The notes below the pieces were generated by a model. That model had not been told where the DNA came from and ran no database searches. It saw only the letters and a program-made list of their open reading frames with translations. Below, piece by piece: positions 33,799-43,160 of a DNA stretch of 64,000 nt. Source of the stretch: UBA4742 sp963785815 (GTDB lineage Bacteria > Actinomycetota > Acidimicrobiia > Acidimicrobiales > Acidimicrobilacustridaceae); the NCBI GenBank assembly GCA_963785815.1, contig CAWAWN010000003.1, forward strand, positions 496,001-560,000, read 5' to 3'. The position numbers and the translations under genes were made by a program. The first letter of the stretch is position 1, and every line of letters starts with the position of its first letter.

Positions 33799-35178
33799 AT
33801 GGATACGACGTTCGAGACGGCTCCCCCGGGCCTCGACCAGCTCACGACCGAGCGGCTCGAGGCCCAAATCGTGGCCATGGCCGGCCGCCGCGCCGCGGAT
33901 GACTGCGCCTGGCTGCTGCTCATCGCCGAGTTCGACCGGCGCGAGGGCTGGGCCACCTGGGAGTGCCGGTCGACCGCCTACTGGCTGAGCTGGCACTGCG
34001 GCCTGTCGGTGGTCGCGGCCCGCGAGCACGTCCGGGCCGGTCGAGCCCTCGAACACCTGCCCCTCGTCCGAGCCCACTTCGCCGCCGGCCGGCTCACCTA
34101 CTCGAAGGTGCGGGCCATCACCCGAGTGGCCACCGCGGCCACCGAGCAGACCCTGGTCGACCTGGGCCTGGCCGCCACCGCCGCCCAGCTCGAGCGGATC
34201 TGCTCGGCCTACCGCAGGGTCCGGCCGCCCGGGCCGGTCCACAGCGAGGACGACAACGGCGACGGCCCGCTCGACGAGGAGTCCCAGGCCGCGGCCGACG
34301 CCGAGCGTCAGCACCTCGAGACCTGGCACGACGAGGGCATGACCCAGCTCCGAGCCAGGATCGTGACCGAGGACGCCGCCCTCATCGAAGCCGCCCTCGC
34401 CACCGCCCAGGAGCACCTCAACGATGCTGCTTGTCGCAGTGGCGATTCCGCGGAATCGCCCTCCGGCCCCATCGCGGCGGCGGGCGAGCCGGCGCCCCGG
34501 GCGTCCCGAATCGACGGGCTGGTCGAGATCGCCCGTGCCTACCTGACCCGGACCGCCCCCTCACCGCGGGTCGAGCGCCGTCACCTGGTGCTGCTCGTCG
34601 ACGTCGGCGAGCTGACCGCCACCGGCGAGCTCGACATCGACCCCGACGGCCGCTGCACCATCGGCGGCCGACGCATCACCCCCGAAACGGCTCGCCGCCT
34701 CGGCGCCAGCGCGTCGATGACCACCGTGTTGATCGACCACCGGGGCCTGCCCCTGTCCGTGGGGCGCCGCTCCCGCCATCCCACGCCGGCGCAACGCCTC
34801 GCCCTCCACATCCGCGACCGCGGCCAGTGCCGCTACCCCGGTTGCGCCAGCCGCCACGTCGACGCCCACCACATCATCGAGTGGGACCCCGACGGGCGCA
34901 CCGATCTCGACAACCTGGCCTCGTTCTGCACCTACCACCACCACCTCGTCCACCGACTCGGGTTCGACGTCACCCTCGATTCGAGCGCCAACACCCTCGA
35001 GGTCCGCCGCCCCGACGGCACCCTCATCACCCACCGCGCCCCGGACTCCGCCGACGCTCCCGCCCGTCCCGCCGTCGCGGCCGACGCCCAGCAGCCCGGC
35101 GAAGCCGGCACCCCGCTCGAACTGGCCGACATCATCGAACACCTGGCCCGGCTCGACGACCACGCCGAACAGGCCTGA
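33799..35178 (+). CDS. DUF222 / HNH endonuclease domain protein (13E12 type)
   Basis: The product (459 residues from ATG 33799; a GTG at 33796 is the alternative) has a helical DUF222 domain (about residues 20-270: DDCAWLLLIAEFDRREGWAT, STAYWLSWHCGLSVVAAREH, VRAGRALEHLPLVRAHFAAG) and a C-terminal HNH domain (about 330-390: HIRDRGQCRYPGCASRHVDA, HHIIEWDPDGRTDLDN, LASFCTYHHHLVH). The CxxPGC, HHI and N/H residues of the metal site are all present. These genes are repeated many times in actinobacterial genomes and behave like mobile homing-type elements. GGAGG precedes the start. It has its own promoter region and marks the boundary between the eCIS and catabolic regions. Confidence 0.9.
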   Translation: MDTTFETAPPGLDQLTTERLEAQIVAMAGRRAADDCAWLLLIAEFDRREGWATWECRSTAYWLSWHCGLSVVAAREHVRAGRALEHLPLVRAHFAAGRLTYSKVRAITRVATAATEQTLVDLGLAATAAQLERICSAYRRVRPPGPVHSEDDNGDGPLDEESQAAADAERQHLETWHDEGMTQLRARIVTEDAALIEAALATAQEHLNDAACRSGDSAESPSGPIAAAGEPAPRASRIDGLVEIARAYLTRTAPSPRVERRHLVLLVDVGELTATGELDIDPDGRCTIGGRRITPETARRLGASASMTTVLIDHRGLPLSVGRRSRHPTPAQRLALHIRDRGQCRYPGCASRHVDAHHIIEWDPDGRTDLDNLASFCTYHHHLVHRLGFDVTLDSSANTLEVRRPDGTLITHRAPDSADAPARPAVAADAQQPGEAGTPLELADIIEHLARLDDHAEQA

Positions 35179-35215
35179 GGCGGCCACCGACGGTCGCGTG
35201 CGCGGCCTGACGCTC

Positions 35216-36025
35216 CTACCAGAGCTCGTCGGCGTAGGTGTCGGTGCCGGGGATGGTGGGGATGAACGGCGCGGCGTAGGAGACGGTGGCCCGACCGCTG
35301 GCCGCCACCGTCTCGGCCAGCTGCTCGAAGGTGCTCCAGCACTCGCGGGGATCGGTCTCGGTGAAGCACATGAGGGCGATGCGGCGCTCCTCGCCCGGGT
35401 TGGGCGGCGCGAACACCGGGGCCTCCTTGGGCAGGGGGATGGGCGTGAGCCCGACGGTCAGCGCCCACGGGGTGCCGGCCATGGCCGCCGGGGCCAGCTC
35501 GTCGCGCACCCAGGCCGAGTGGGCGCGGGCGTCGACGTCGGGGTTGCGGTCGACCATGACCACCACCAGGCCACCCCACGGGTGGTCGAGCGCCAGCTCG
35601 GCCGGCACGCCGTCGGGGTCGCGCCCGGTGGCCCACCGGTTGGCGTAGATGAGGGTGTGGATGTGGTCACGCCCCTCGAACATGCGGTCGTGCTCGTGCA
35701 GCCAGCGGACCTGGGCGCTGCCCCAGGCGACCGCCTCGGGGGCCATGTCGCCCAGCACCCAGTAGGTGGCCAGGTAGCTGCCGGCGTCGATGTCGGGCAG
35801 GAAGACGGTGTCGCGGGGGAAGCGCAGGTCCTTGAGCGGCCTGGTGGCCACCCAGCGCTTGCCGGCGAACCACCCGGCTCCGATCAGGCAGCCGGCGTAG
35901 AAGTGGTCCCGTTCGTACCAGCGGTTGTAGGCCACCTCCTGGCCCCGATGGGGTTCGACCAGGGTCAGCAGCGTGCTGCCGATGGTGATGCCGCCCTCGT
36001 TGCCGGCTTCCTGCACCTGCGCCAT
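35216..36025 (-). CDS. Hypothetical protein, dimeric alpha/beta barrel (EthD-like)
   Basis: The 269-residue product begins ITIGSTLLTLVEPHRGQEVA, then YNRWYERDHFYAGCLIGAGW and FAGKRWVATRPLKDL. The second half repeats a similar pattern (GLVVVMVDRNPD, AHSAWVRDELAPAAMAG, TPWALTVGLTPI). Two ferredoxin-like halves with an xNRWYxxxHF motif suggest a duplicated EthD/dimeric-barrel fold, often seen in catabolic operons of actinobacteria. It is divergent from the amidohydrolase gene, and the shared 110-bp gap holds a KstR-like site and a second palindrome, so it is probably regulated with that operon. GGGGGA precedes ATG 36025. Specific reaction unknown. Confidence 0.75.
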   Translation of the reverse strand: MAQVQEAGNEGGITIGSTLLTLVEPHRGQEVAYNRWYERDHFYAGCLIGAGWFAGKRWVATRPLKDLRFPRDTVFLPDIDAGSYLATYWVLGDMAPEAVAWGSAQVRWLHEHDRMFEGRDHIHTLIYANRWATGRDPDGVPAELALDHPWGGLVVVMVDRNPDVDARAHSAWVRDELAPAAMAGTPWALTVGLTPIPLPKEAPVFAPPNPGEERRIALMCFTETDPRECWSTFEQLAETVAASGRATVSYAAPFIPTIPGTDTYADELW

Positions 36026-36077
36026 GTCGCGTCCCCCTGGACCTGAGCTCGAGCGTTCGGAGCAGCCTAGCCACGAC

Positions 36078-36091
36078 TAGAACCGGTTTCA
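36078..36091. promoter_or_regulatory. KstR-like operator (TAGAACCGGTTTCA)
   Basis: The 14-mer fits TnnAACnnGTTnnA, the known binding site of KstR, the TetR-family repressor of cholesterol catabolism in actinobacteria, at every fixed position. It lies between the divergent EthD-like and amidohydrolase genes, 8 bases before the second palindrome at 36100. No KstR gene is in the window. Confidence 0.75.
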
Positions 36092-36099
36092 GTTTCGGG

Positions 36100-36128
36100 C
36101 TGACAGGTCGTCAGATGGCCGCTAGCAT
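36100..36128 (+). promoter_or_regulatory. Promoter overlapping a CTGAC-n4-CGTCAG-type palindrome; probable leaderless start
   Basis: The palindrome CTGACAGGTCGTCAG occupies 36100-36114. CTGACA (36100-36105) also serves as a -35, with a 17-base gap to TAGCAT (36123-36128) as -10. Transcription would then begin within one or two bases of ATG 36136, giving a leaderless message. No ribosome-binding site is visible, which agrees. Confidence 0.6.
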
Positions 36129-36135
36129 CACGGCC

Positions 36136-37335
36136 ATGGGGGACTTCCCGAAGATCATCTCCGTCGACGACCACGTCATCGAACCCGCCCACGTCTGGCA
36201 GGACCGCCTGCCCGCCAAGTACAAGGACATCGGCCCGCGGGTGGAGCGGGCGCCCATGGGCGAGATGACCTTCATCGGCGGCAAGTTCTCCTACGTCCCG
36301 GGCGGCGACGGTCCCATGTGCGACTGGTGGCACTACGAGGACAAGGCCATCCCCCAGACCCGCCTGTCGGCTGCGGTGGGCTTCGACCGCGACGACGTGA
36401 AGATCACCGCCATCACCTACGAGGAGATGCGCAAGGGCTGCTGGGATCCCAAGGCCCGCCTGGAGGACATGGACGCCAACTGGACCGAGGCCCAGATGTG
36501 CTTCCCCAGCTTCCCCCGGTTCTGCGGCCAGACCTTCCTCGAGGCCGAGGACAGGGACCTGGCCCTGCTGTGCGTCCGGGCCTACAACGACTGGATGGTC
36601 GAGGAGTGGTGCGGCGACTCGGGGGGCCGGCTCATCCCGCTCATCATCATCCCCCTCTGGGACGCCAACCTGGCCGCCGAGGAGGTGCGGCGCAACGCGG
36701 CTCGCGGCGTGCACGCCACCTGCTTCTCGGAGATCCCGCCCTACCTCGGGCTGCCGTCGATCCACTCGGGGGAGTGGGACCCGTTCTTCGCCGCCTGCGC
36801 CGAGACGGACGTGGTCGTCAACATGCACATCGGCTCGTCGTCCAAGATGCCGTCCACCTCGGCCGACGCCCCACCGGCGGTCGGCTCGACCCTGACCTTC
36901 GGCAACGCCATGTCGTCGATGGTCGACTTCCTCATGTCGGGTGTGCTGGTGCGCTACCCCGACCTGACCCTGGCCTACAGCGAGGGCCAGATCGGCTGGA
37001 TCCCCTACATCCTCGAGCGTGCGGACAAGGTGTGGGAGGACAACCGGGGGTGGAACGGCGTGTACGGCAAGATCCCCGAGCCGCCCTCCACCTACTACTA
37101 CCGCCAGATCTACGGCTGCTTCTTCGACGACGTGCACGGCCTCACCCCCGACGCGCTGGAGAAGTGCGGGGTGGACAACATCACCTTCGAGACCGACTAC
37201 CCCCACAGCGACAGCACCTGGCCCCACAGCCGTGAGGTGGGTCAGAAGCTGATGGGCCACCTCGACGACGAGGTGGTCACCAAGCTCGTGCGGGGCAACG
37301 CCATCCGCATGCTGAGCCTCCCGTTCGAGCCGTGA
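36136..37335 (+). CDS. Amidohydrolase family metal-dependent hydrolase
   Basis: The 399-residue product begins IISVDDHVIEPAHVWQDRLP, the strand-1 SVDDHxxEP motif of the amidohydrolase-2 (ACMSD/PtmB-like) family in actinobacterial catabolic operons. It continues with AQMCFPSFPRFCGQTFLEAE, HIGSSSKMP near the strand-4/5 His, and FETDYPHSDSTWPHS with the strand-8 Asp. ATG 36136 is chosen over ATG 36115 because the latter abuts the operator and the inferred transcription start is at 36135. The stop overlaps the ALDH GTG. The KstR-like site upstream suggests a steroid or related ring/side-chain substrate, probably hydrolysis or decarboxylation. Substrate unproven. Confidence 0.85.
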   Translation: MGDFPKIISVDDHVIEPAHVWQDRLPAKYKDIGPRVERAPMGEMTFIGGKFSYVPGGDGPMCDWWHYEDKAIPQTRLSAAVGFDRDDVKITAITYEEMRKGCWDPKARLEDMDANWTEAQMCFPSFPRFCGQTFLEAEDRDLALLCVRAYNDWMVEEWCGDSGGRLIPLIIIPLWDANLAAEEVRRNAARGVHATCFSEIPPYLGLPSIHSGEWDPFFAACAETDVVVNMHIGSSSKMPSTSADAPPAVGSTLTFGNAMSSMVDFLMSGVLVRYPDLTLAYSEGQIGWIPYILERADKVWEDNRGWNGVYGKIPEPPSTYYYRQIYGCFFDDVHGLTPDALEKCGVDNITFETDYPHSDSTWPHSREVGQKLMGHLDDEVVTKLVRGNAIRMLSLPFEP

Positions 37336-38831
37336 CCACGACCGCCGACGCGACGGCCACCACCGGCCCCGATCCCGACGCCACCTACCGCCTGCTCATC
37401 GGGGGCGAGTGGGTCGACGGCGGCAACGGCACCTACGACATCGTCAACCCGGCCACCGAGGCGGTCGTGGGCCACGCCCCCGACGCCAGCGCGGCCGATG
37501 CCCAGGCCGCAGCCCAGGCCGCGGCCGACGCCTTCCCGTCCTGGTCGCGCACCTCACCCGACGAGCGGGCCGCCATCCTGAACCGGGCCGCCGACCTGCT
37601 CGACGCCCGTCGCGACCAGCTGGTGCCGCTGGTGCAGGCCGAGACCGGCGCCACCCTGCGGGTGGCCAAGCAGATGCAGGTGCCCCAGGCCGCCACCCGC
37701 TTCCGCTACTACGCCCGGGGCATCGACCCCGAGCTGGTCATCCCCACCGAGCCACGCGTCATGCCCACCACCGCGCTGGCCCCCGGCGGCATCATCAGCG
37801 GTGTGGCCCGCCGCGCCCCGGTCGGGGTGGTGGCCGCCATCTCGTCGTACAACTTCCCGCTGACCAACACGGCCGGCAAGGTGGGTCCGGCCTTGGCCAT
37901 GGGCAACACCGTGGTGGTCAAGCCCGCCCCCCAGGACCCGCTGGCCATCCTGGCCCTGGGCGAGGTGTTCGCCGAGGCCGGGCTGCCCCCGGGCGTGCTC
38001 AACGTGATCGTGGGCGAGGGCTCCGAAGCCGCCGAGGCGCTGGTGGCGTCGGCGCAGGTCGACATGGTCAGCTTCACCGGCTCGACGGTGGTGGGCCAGC
38101 GCATCGGCCAGGTGGCCGGCCACGACATGAAGCGGCTCCTGATGGAGCTCGGCGGCAAGGGCGCCGGCATCGTGTTCGACGACGCCGACCTGAAGACCAC
38201 CATCGGCGCACTGGCCAGCGTGTGGGCCTTCCACTCCGGCCAGATCTGCACCGCGCCCACCCGGGTCCTGGCCCAGCGGGGCATCTACGACCACCTGGTC
38301 GAGGGCCTCACCGCCGCGGCCAACCACCTCAAGGTGGGCGATCCGCTGGCGCCCGACACCATGGTCGGTCCCGTCATCACCGACGTGCACCGGGCCCGCA
38401 TCGAGGGCTACGTGCAGGCCGGCCGCGACGCCGGGGCCGAGGTCACCGCCGGCGGCACCCGCCCCGATCTCGAGCGCGGCTTCTACGTGTCGCCCACGCT
38501 GCTGGCCGGCTGCACCATCGACATGAAGGTGGTGCAGGAGGAGATCTTCGGGCCGGTCGTGGTGGTGGTGCCCTTCGACGACGAGGACGAGGCCGTGGCG
38601 CTGGCCAACGCCACCGACTTCGGCCTGTTCGACTACGTGTTCTCGGCCGACACCGCTCGCGCCTACGGGGTGGCCCAGCAGCTGCGCACCGGCTCGGTGG
38701 GCATCAACACCGTGCAGCAGTACGACGAGCTGCCCTTCGGCGGCTTCAAGATGAGCGGGGTCGGGCGCGACCGGGGCCGCTACGGCTACCACGCCTACAG
38801 CGAGCTCCAGTCGATCGTCTGGTCGGGTTGA
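37332..38831 (+). CDS. NAD(P)-dependent aldehyde dehydrogenase
   Basis: The 499-residue product has the complete ALDH fold: APVGVVAAISSYNFPLTNTA (Asn), MELGGKGAGIVF with the general-base Glu near residue 271, FHSGQICTAPTRVLAQRGIY with the catalytic Cys near residue 305, and EEIFGPVVVVVPF. The start is GTG 37332, overlapping the previous stop (GTGA), so it is coupled to the amidohydrolase. It would oxidise an aldehyde to an acid or acyl-CoA in the same pathway. Cofactor and substrate unknown. The C-terminal GVGRDRGRYGYHAYSELQSI is typical of the betaine-aldehyde-like subgroup. Confidence 0.92.
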   Translation: MTTTADATATTGPDPDATYRLLIGGEWVDGGNGTYDIVNPATEAVVGHAPDASAADAQAAAQAAADAFPSWSRTSPDERAAILNRAADLLDARRDQLVPLVQAETGATLRVAKQMQVPQAATRFRYYARGIDPELVIPTEPRVMPTTALAPGGIISGVARRAPVGVVAAISSYNFPLTNTAGKVGPALAMGNTVVVKPAPQDPLAILALGEVFAEAGLPPGVLNVIVGEGSEAAEALVASAQVDMVSFTGSTVVGQRIGQVAGHDMKRLLMELGGKGAGIVFDDADLKTTIGALASVWAFHSGQICTAPTRVLAQRGIYDHLVEGLTAAANHLKVGDPLAPDTMVGPVITDVHRARIEGYVQAGRDAGAEVTAGGTRPDLERGFYVSPTLLAGCTIDMKVVQEEIFGPVVVVVPFDDEDEAVALANATDFGLFDYVFSADTARAYGVAQQLRTGSVGINTVQQYDELPFGGFKMSGVGRDRGRYGYHAYSELQSIVWSG

Positions 38832-38904
38832 GGCTGCGACCCACCCGTCCGAGCCCTGACCCACTACGGATACGGCCGGCATCGCTCGGTCGGAGGAGCG
38901 TGCC

Positions 38905-39972
38905 ATGAGAGGGATCGTGTTCGACGAGGGTGGCCTGGCCGTGGCCGACGACCTCACGGTGCGCGACCTGCGCCCCGACGAGGTGCGGGTCGACCTGCAG
39001 GCCGCCGGTGTGTGCCACAGCGACGTGTCGGTGATCGACGGGACCATCCCGTTCCCCACGCCCGTGGTGCTCGGCCACGAGGGCACCGGGATCGTCGCCG
39101 AGGTGGGCTCGGACGTGTCCGGCCTGGTGGTGGGCGACCACGTGGTCATCTCCACGCTCTCCAACTGCGGGGCCTGCGACGCCTGTGACTCGGGTCGGCC
39201 CACCCACTGCCGCCAGTCCATCGGCAAGATGTCGGCGCCGTTCCGACAGGGCGACCGCAAGGTGCTCCAGTTCGCCAACATCGGCGCCTTCGCCGAGCAG
39301 ACGGTGGTCAAGGCCCGCCAGGCGGTGGCCATCAACCGCGACGTGCCCTTCGAGGTGGCCTCGCTGCTGGGCTGCGGGGTCATCACCGGCGTGGGGGCGG
39401 TCTTCAACCGGGCCAAGGTCACCCACGGCCAGAGCGTGCTGGTGGTGGGGGTGGGCGGCATCGGGCTCAACGTCATCCAGGGCGCCCGCCTGGCCGACGC
39501 GCTGCCCATCATCGCGGTGGACACCAACCCGAGGAAGGAGGACCTGGCCCGCCAGTTCGGCGCCACCCACTTCATCGACGCCGCCCAGGCCGACACCGTC
39601 GAGGCGGTCAAGGAGATCTGTCCCAACGGGGTGGACGTCTCGTTCGAGTGCGTCGGGCACCCGGCCCTCATCCGCAACGCGGTCGACGCCCTCGACTGGG
39701 GCGGCACGGCCGTCATCCTGGGCGTGCCCAAGTTCGGCACCGAGGCCAGCTTCCTGGTCAGCGCCATGTACAACGACAAGACGATCATGGGCTGTCGCTA
39801 TGGTGCCGGGCGCCCCCACAAGGACATCCCGCTGTTCGTGGACCTCTACCTGGCCGGCCGGCTCAAGCTCGACGAGCTGGTCACCAAGACCTACGACCTG
39901 GGCGACATCGACCAGACCATCTCCGACATGCACGACGGCGACCTGGCCCGCGGCGTGCTGCGCATCGCCTGA
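38905..39972 (+). CDS. Zinc-dependent alcohol dehydrogenase (MDR family)
   Basis: The 355-residue product has all MDR-ADH features. Catalytic zinc ligands are Cys37 (GVCHSD) and His58-Glu59 (GHEGTG). Structural zinc ligands are Cys88, Cys91, Cys94 and Cys102 (CGACDACDSGRPTHC). The Rossmann motif is VVGVGGIGLN near residue 185, with VDTNPRKED after it, favouring NAD. It most resembles class III / actinobacterial NAD-mycothiol- or aryl-alcohol-type dehydrogenases. GGAGGAG precedes ATG 38905. It lies third in the amidohydrolase operon, 73 bases after the ALDH, where it could supply the aldehyde for that enzyme. Confidence 0.92.
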   Translation: MRGIVFDEGGLAVADDLTVRDLRPDEVRVDLQAAGVCHSDVSVIDGTIPFPTPVVLGHEGTGIVAEVGSDVSGLVVGDHVVISTLSNCGACDACDSGRPTHCRQSIGKMSAPFRQGDRKVLQFANIGAFAEQTVVKARQAVAINRDVPFEVASLLGCGVITGVGAVFNRAKVTHGQSVLVVGVGGIGLNVIQGARLADALPIIAVDTNPRKEDLARQFGATHFIDAAQADTVEAVKEICPNGVDVSFECVGHPALIRNAVDALDWGGTAVILGVPKFGTEASFLVSAMYNDKTIMGCRYGAGRPHKDIPLFVDLYLAGRLKLDELVTKTYDLGDIDQTISDMHDGDLARGVLRIA

Positions 39973-39973
39973 C

Positions 39974-40903
39974 ATGGCCCTGCCGGCGGAGTGGGCCGAG
40001 CTGGCCGCCTCGGTGCGCAACTGGGGCCGCTGGGGTGACGACGACGAGCGGGGGACGGCCAACCTCATCGACGACGACGCCCGACGGCGCGGCCTGGCCG
40101 CCGCCGGTGGCGGCCGGCACCTGTCGCTGGCCATCCCCCTCGACCAGCGCAGCCCGCAACAGGGGGGCGCGCCGGGCCGCCTGGCTCCGCTGCGCACCAT
40201 GTTGTCGATCAACCAGACCTACACCGGCGTCGACGGCGACGCCGCCTTCAACGACGACACGGTGGTCATGGCCACCTCCGCCGGCACCCACGTCGACGCG
40301 CTCGGCCACTGCAGCTACGGCGGCTTCCTGTACAACGGGTTCCCGGCCGACACGGTGTCGGCGGTCGACGGGCTCACGCGCTGCGGGGCCGACAAGATCG
40401 GACCCATCCTGAGCCGAGGGGTGCTGCTCGACGTGGCTGCGGCGCGCCGCGTGGATCGGCTCGAGCCCGGGTACGCGTTCACCGCCGAGGACCTCGACGC
40501 CGCGGTCGAGCTGGCCCGCGTCGACCTGGCACCTGGCGACGTGCTGTGCGTGCGCACGGGTCACATGCAGTGCTTCCACGAGGGTCGGACGGCCGACTAC
40601 AACCACGACAGCCCGGGCTTGTCCACCCACACGATCCGGTGGATCCGCGACCACGACTGCGGGGCCGTGTTCACCGACACCTACGTGTACGAGGTGTGGC
40701 CGCCCCAGGACTGGGCCGCCATGATGGTCGTGCACATGATCCACCTGCGCGACATGGGCCAGGTCCAGGGCCAGAACTTCGACTTCGAGTCGCTCGCCCG
40801 GACGTGTGCGGGGGACGGGGTCTACGAGTTCCTGTTCACCGGCCACCCCGAGCCCTTCACCGGCGCGGCCAGCGCGCCGTTGCACCCCGTCGCCACGCGC
40901 TGA
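39974..40903 (+). CDS. Cyclase family protein (kynurenine formamidase-like)
   Basis: The 309-residue product has the putative-cyclase metal motif TSAGTHVDALGHCSYGG (HxxxD/GH ligands), GVLLDVAAARRVDRLE, and GDVLCVRTGHMQCFHEGRT. The family contains formamidases, isatin hydrolase and polyketide cyclases, all hydrolases or cyclases using a metal site. The start ATG 39974 is two bases after the ADH stop. It is the last gene of the operon that begins at 36136. A hydrolytic ring- or amide-opening step in the same unknown pathway is inferred. Confidence 0.85.
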   Translation: MALPAEWAELAASVRNWGRWGDDDERGTANLIDDDARRRGLAAAGGGRHLSLAIPLDQRSPQQGGAPGRLAPLRTMLSINQTYTGVDGDAAFNDDTVVMATSAGTHVDALGHCSYGGFLYNGFPADTVSAVDGLTRCGADKIGPILSRGVLLDVAAARRVDRLEPGYAFTAEDLDAAVELARVDLAPGDVLCVRTGHMQCFHEGRTADYNHDSPGLSTHTIRWIRDHDCGAVFTDTYVYEVWPPQDWAAMMVVHMIHLRDMGQVQGQNFDFESLARTCAGDGVYEFLFTGHPEPFTGAASAPLHPVATR

Positions 40904-41035
40904 GGACCGCGGTCAACCCTCGAGGTGGAGTTGAGGGTTGGGTTGTGACTCATGTCTTACCCTCTACCTCTGGTCGGGATCGACCGATAAGATCTGCCCT
41001 TCGCGTTCCGCCCGGCCGGGACGCCGTTGCACACG

Positions 41036-43138
41036 ATGGCGATCGACACCACCTCCATCGGGACCGCGCCGCGCACGCACGTCCCGACCCCGGCTCGCTC
41101 GGCCGACCCGGTCGAACCCGTGGGCCCCAGCGCGCCCCACGCCACGCTGCCGCGCCTCGGGCCCGGCATCGTGCGCTACCAGCCCGCCATCGACGGCCTG
41201 CGGGCGGTGGCCGTGCTCGCCGTCCTCGCCTACCACTGGCCGGCGTCGTGGATGCCCGGCGGCTTCCTCGGCGTCGAGGTCTTCTTCGTCATCAGCGGGT
41301 ACCTGATCACGTCGCTGCTGCTGGGCGAGCGGGTGCGCACCGGGCGCACCGACTTCGCGCAGTTCTGGATCCGACGGGCACGCCGGCTGCTGCCCGCGCT
41401 CTACGCGCTGCTGGTCGTGGTGTCGACTGCCTGGTTGATCTGGCACCCGTCCGAGGTGGCCGGCCTGCGCGGCGCGGTGGCGGCCGCCGCGGCCTACGTC
41501 AGCAACTGGTACCTGATCGCGGTCAAGCAGTCGTACTTCGAGAGCGTGTCGCGGCCGTCGCCACTGCTGCACCTGTGGTCGCTGGCGGTCGAGGAGCAGT
41601 TCTACCTGATCTGGCCGTTGGCCCTGGTCGGGTTGCTCCGGTTGTTCCGCCGGCGCATGCGCCTCGTGCTGCTGGCCACCCTCGCGCTGGCCGCCGGCTC
41701 GGCCGCGCTGGGCATGGCCCTGTACCACCCGGGGCTCGACCCCTACCGCATCTGGTACGGCACCGACACCCGCGCCGCCGGCATCCTGCTGGGCGCGGCG
41801 TTGGCCATCGCCGTGCCCCCGTGGCGCATGCGCGCCACCGTGCACCGCAGCGCCACCGTCCTGATGAACGTCCTGGCCGTGGCCGCGCTGGGCGGCGTCC
41901 TCTGGATGTTCGTCCACGTCGACCAGTTCGATCCCTTCGTCTACCGCGGCGGCTTCGTGCTGCTCGACGGGCTGACCGTGGCGCTCATCCTGTCGCTGGT
42001 GCACCCAGCGGCCACGTTGGTGTCGCGAGCCATGTCTGTGCGTCCCCTGGTGTGGATCGGGCGCCGGTCCTACGGCATCTACCTGTGGCACTGGCCCATC
42101 TTCGTGGTCACCCGACCCGGTCAGGACTTGACCCTCCCCGGGTGGCAACTGCTGGGTCTGCGGCTGGGGGCCACGCTGGTGGCCGCCGAGCTTTCGTACC
42201 GGTTCGTGGAGCTGCCGGTGCGCGACGGCTCGCTGAAGCGCTGGCTCCAGGCCCGCCGGGCGGACGCGGTCGCCACATCCGGCGACGCACCGACCAAGCC
42301 GGTGTCCACTCGACGGACCGTGACCATCGAGCTCACCACCAACGGCCCGGTGGCCATCGTCGACGATCGCCCCAAGCGGCTGTCGGCCCGCGTCCTGGCC
42401 GTGGCCGCGGTGGCGGTGACGGTGGTGGCGGTGATCAGCACCGGGCTGGTGCGGGCCAAGCCCGCCGAATCCATCCCCGGCCTCGACCTGCGCGGGGTCG
42501 TCCAGGACAAGTTGGGCAACGTCATCTCTGGTGGGCCCGGCGCCCACGTGGCCACCCGCATCGGCACCTCGTCGACCACGGTGGCCCCGCCGACCTCCCT
42601 GGCACCGGCGCCGAGCACCACGCTGGCGCCTCCGCCCACCGCACCGCCCCCGCTGCCCCCGATCGTGCCGGTGCCCGGTGGTCAGCTGGTGGCGGTGGGC
42701 GACTCGGTCCTGCTGGGGGCGCGGGGTTGGGTGGGCCAGCAGTTCCCCGGGGTGCTGATCAACGCCGCGGTCGGCCGTCAGTTCAACACGCTGCCCGCGC
42801 TGCTCGGCGAGCTCCAGGCCGCCGGTGACCTGCGACCTCAGGTCATCGTCGACCTGGGCACCAACGGGCCACCCACCGATGCCGACCTGGCCCGCGTCCT
42901 CGGCGCGTTGGCCGGGGCCCAGAAGGTGGTGCTGGTCACCACCCGCGAGCCGCGCTCGTGGCAGGACGTGTCGAACCAGCGGCTCACGGCCGCGGCCGCC
43001 GGCCACCCCAACGTGGTCATCGCCGACTGGTACGCGGCCAGCGCCGGGCATCCCGAGTACTTCGTGAGCGACGGCGTCCACCTGACCGAGGCCGGGGGAC
43101 AGGCCTACGCCGAGACCCTGGCCGCCGCGCTGCGCTGA
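41036..43138 (+). CDS. OafA/YrhL-type membrane acyltransferase with SGNH domain
   Basis: The 700-residue product combines an acyltransferase-3 membrane domain and a C-terminal SGNH-hydrolase domain. The first begins RYQPAIDGLRAVAVLAVLAY with the invariant His in YHW, then GFLGVEVFFVISGYLITSLL and FWIRRARRLLPALYAL, about ten membrane helices, and YGIYLWHWPIFV. After a Pro/Thr-rich periplasmic linker, the SGNH domain has GQLVAVGDSVLLGARG, VIVDLGTNGPPT and a catalytic FVSDGVHLTEAGG. Such proteins O-acetylate cell-surface polysaccharide. ATG 41036 is preferred over TTG 41027. A TAAGAT hexamer at 40988 could be its -10. Length matches the fused subgroup. Confidence 0.92.
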   Translation: MAIDTTSIGTAPRTHVPTPARSADPVEPVGPSAPHATLPRLGPGIVRYQPAIDGLRAVAVLAVLAYHWPASWMPGGFLGVEVFFVISGYLITSLLLGERVRTGRTDFAQFWIRRARRLLPALYALLVVVSTAWLIWHPSEVAGLRGAVAAAAAYVSNWYLIAVKQSYFESVSRPSPLLHLWSLAVEEQFYLIWPLALVGLLRLFRRRMRLVLLATLALAAGSAALGMALYHPGLDPYRIWYGTDTRAAGILLGAALAIAVPPWRMRATVHRSATVLMNVLAVAALGGVLWMFVHVDQFDPFVYRGGFVLLDGLTVALILSLVHPAATLVSRAMSVRPLVWIGRRSYGIYLWHWPIFVVTRPGQDLTLPGWQLLGLRLGATLVAAELSYRFVELPVRDGSLKRWLQARRADAVATSGDAPTKPVSTRRTVTIELTTNGPVAIVDDRPKRLSARVLAVAAVAVTVVAVISTGLVRAKPAESIPGLDLRGVVQDKLGNVISGGPGAHVATRIGTSSTTVAPPTSLAPAPSTTLAPPPTAPPPLPPIVPVPGGQLVAVGDSVLLGARGWVGQQFPGVLINAAVGRQFNTLPALLGELQAAGDLRPQVIVDLGTNGPPTDADLARVLGALAGAQKVVLVTTREPRSWQDVSNQRLTAAAAGHPNVVIADWYAASAGHPEYFVSDGVHLTEAGGQAYAETLAAALR

Positions 43139-43160
43139 GAACGGTCGATAGCCTCGGCCG

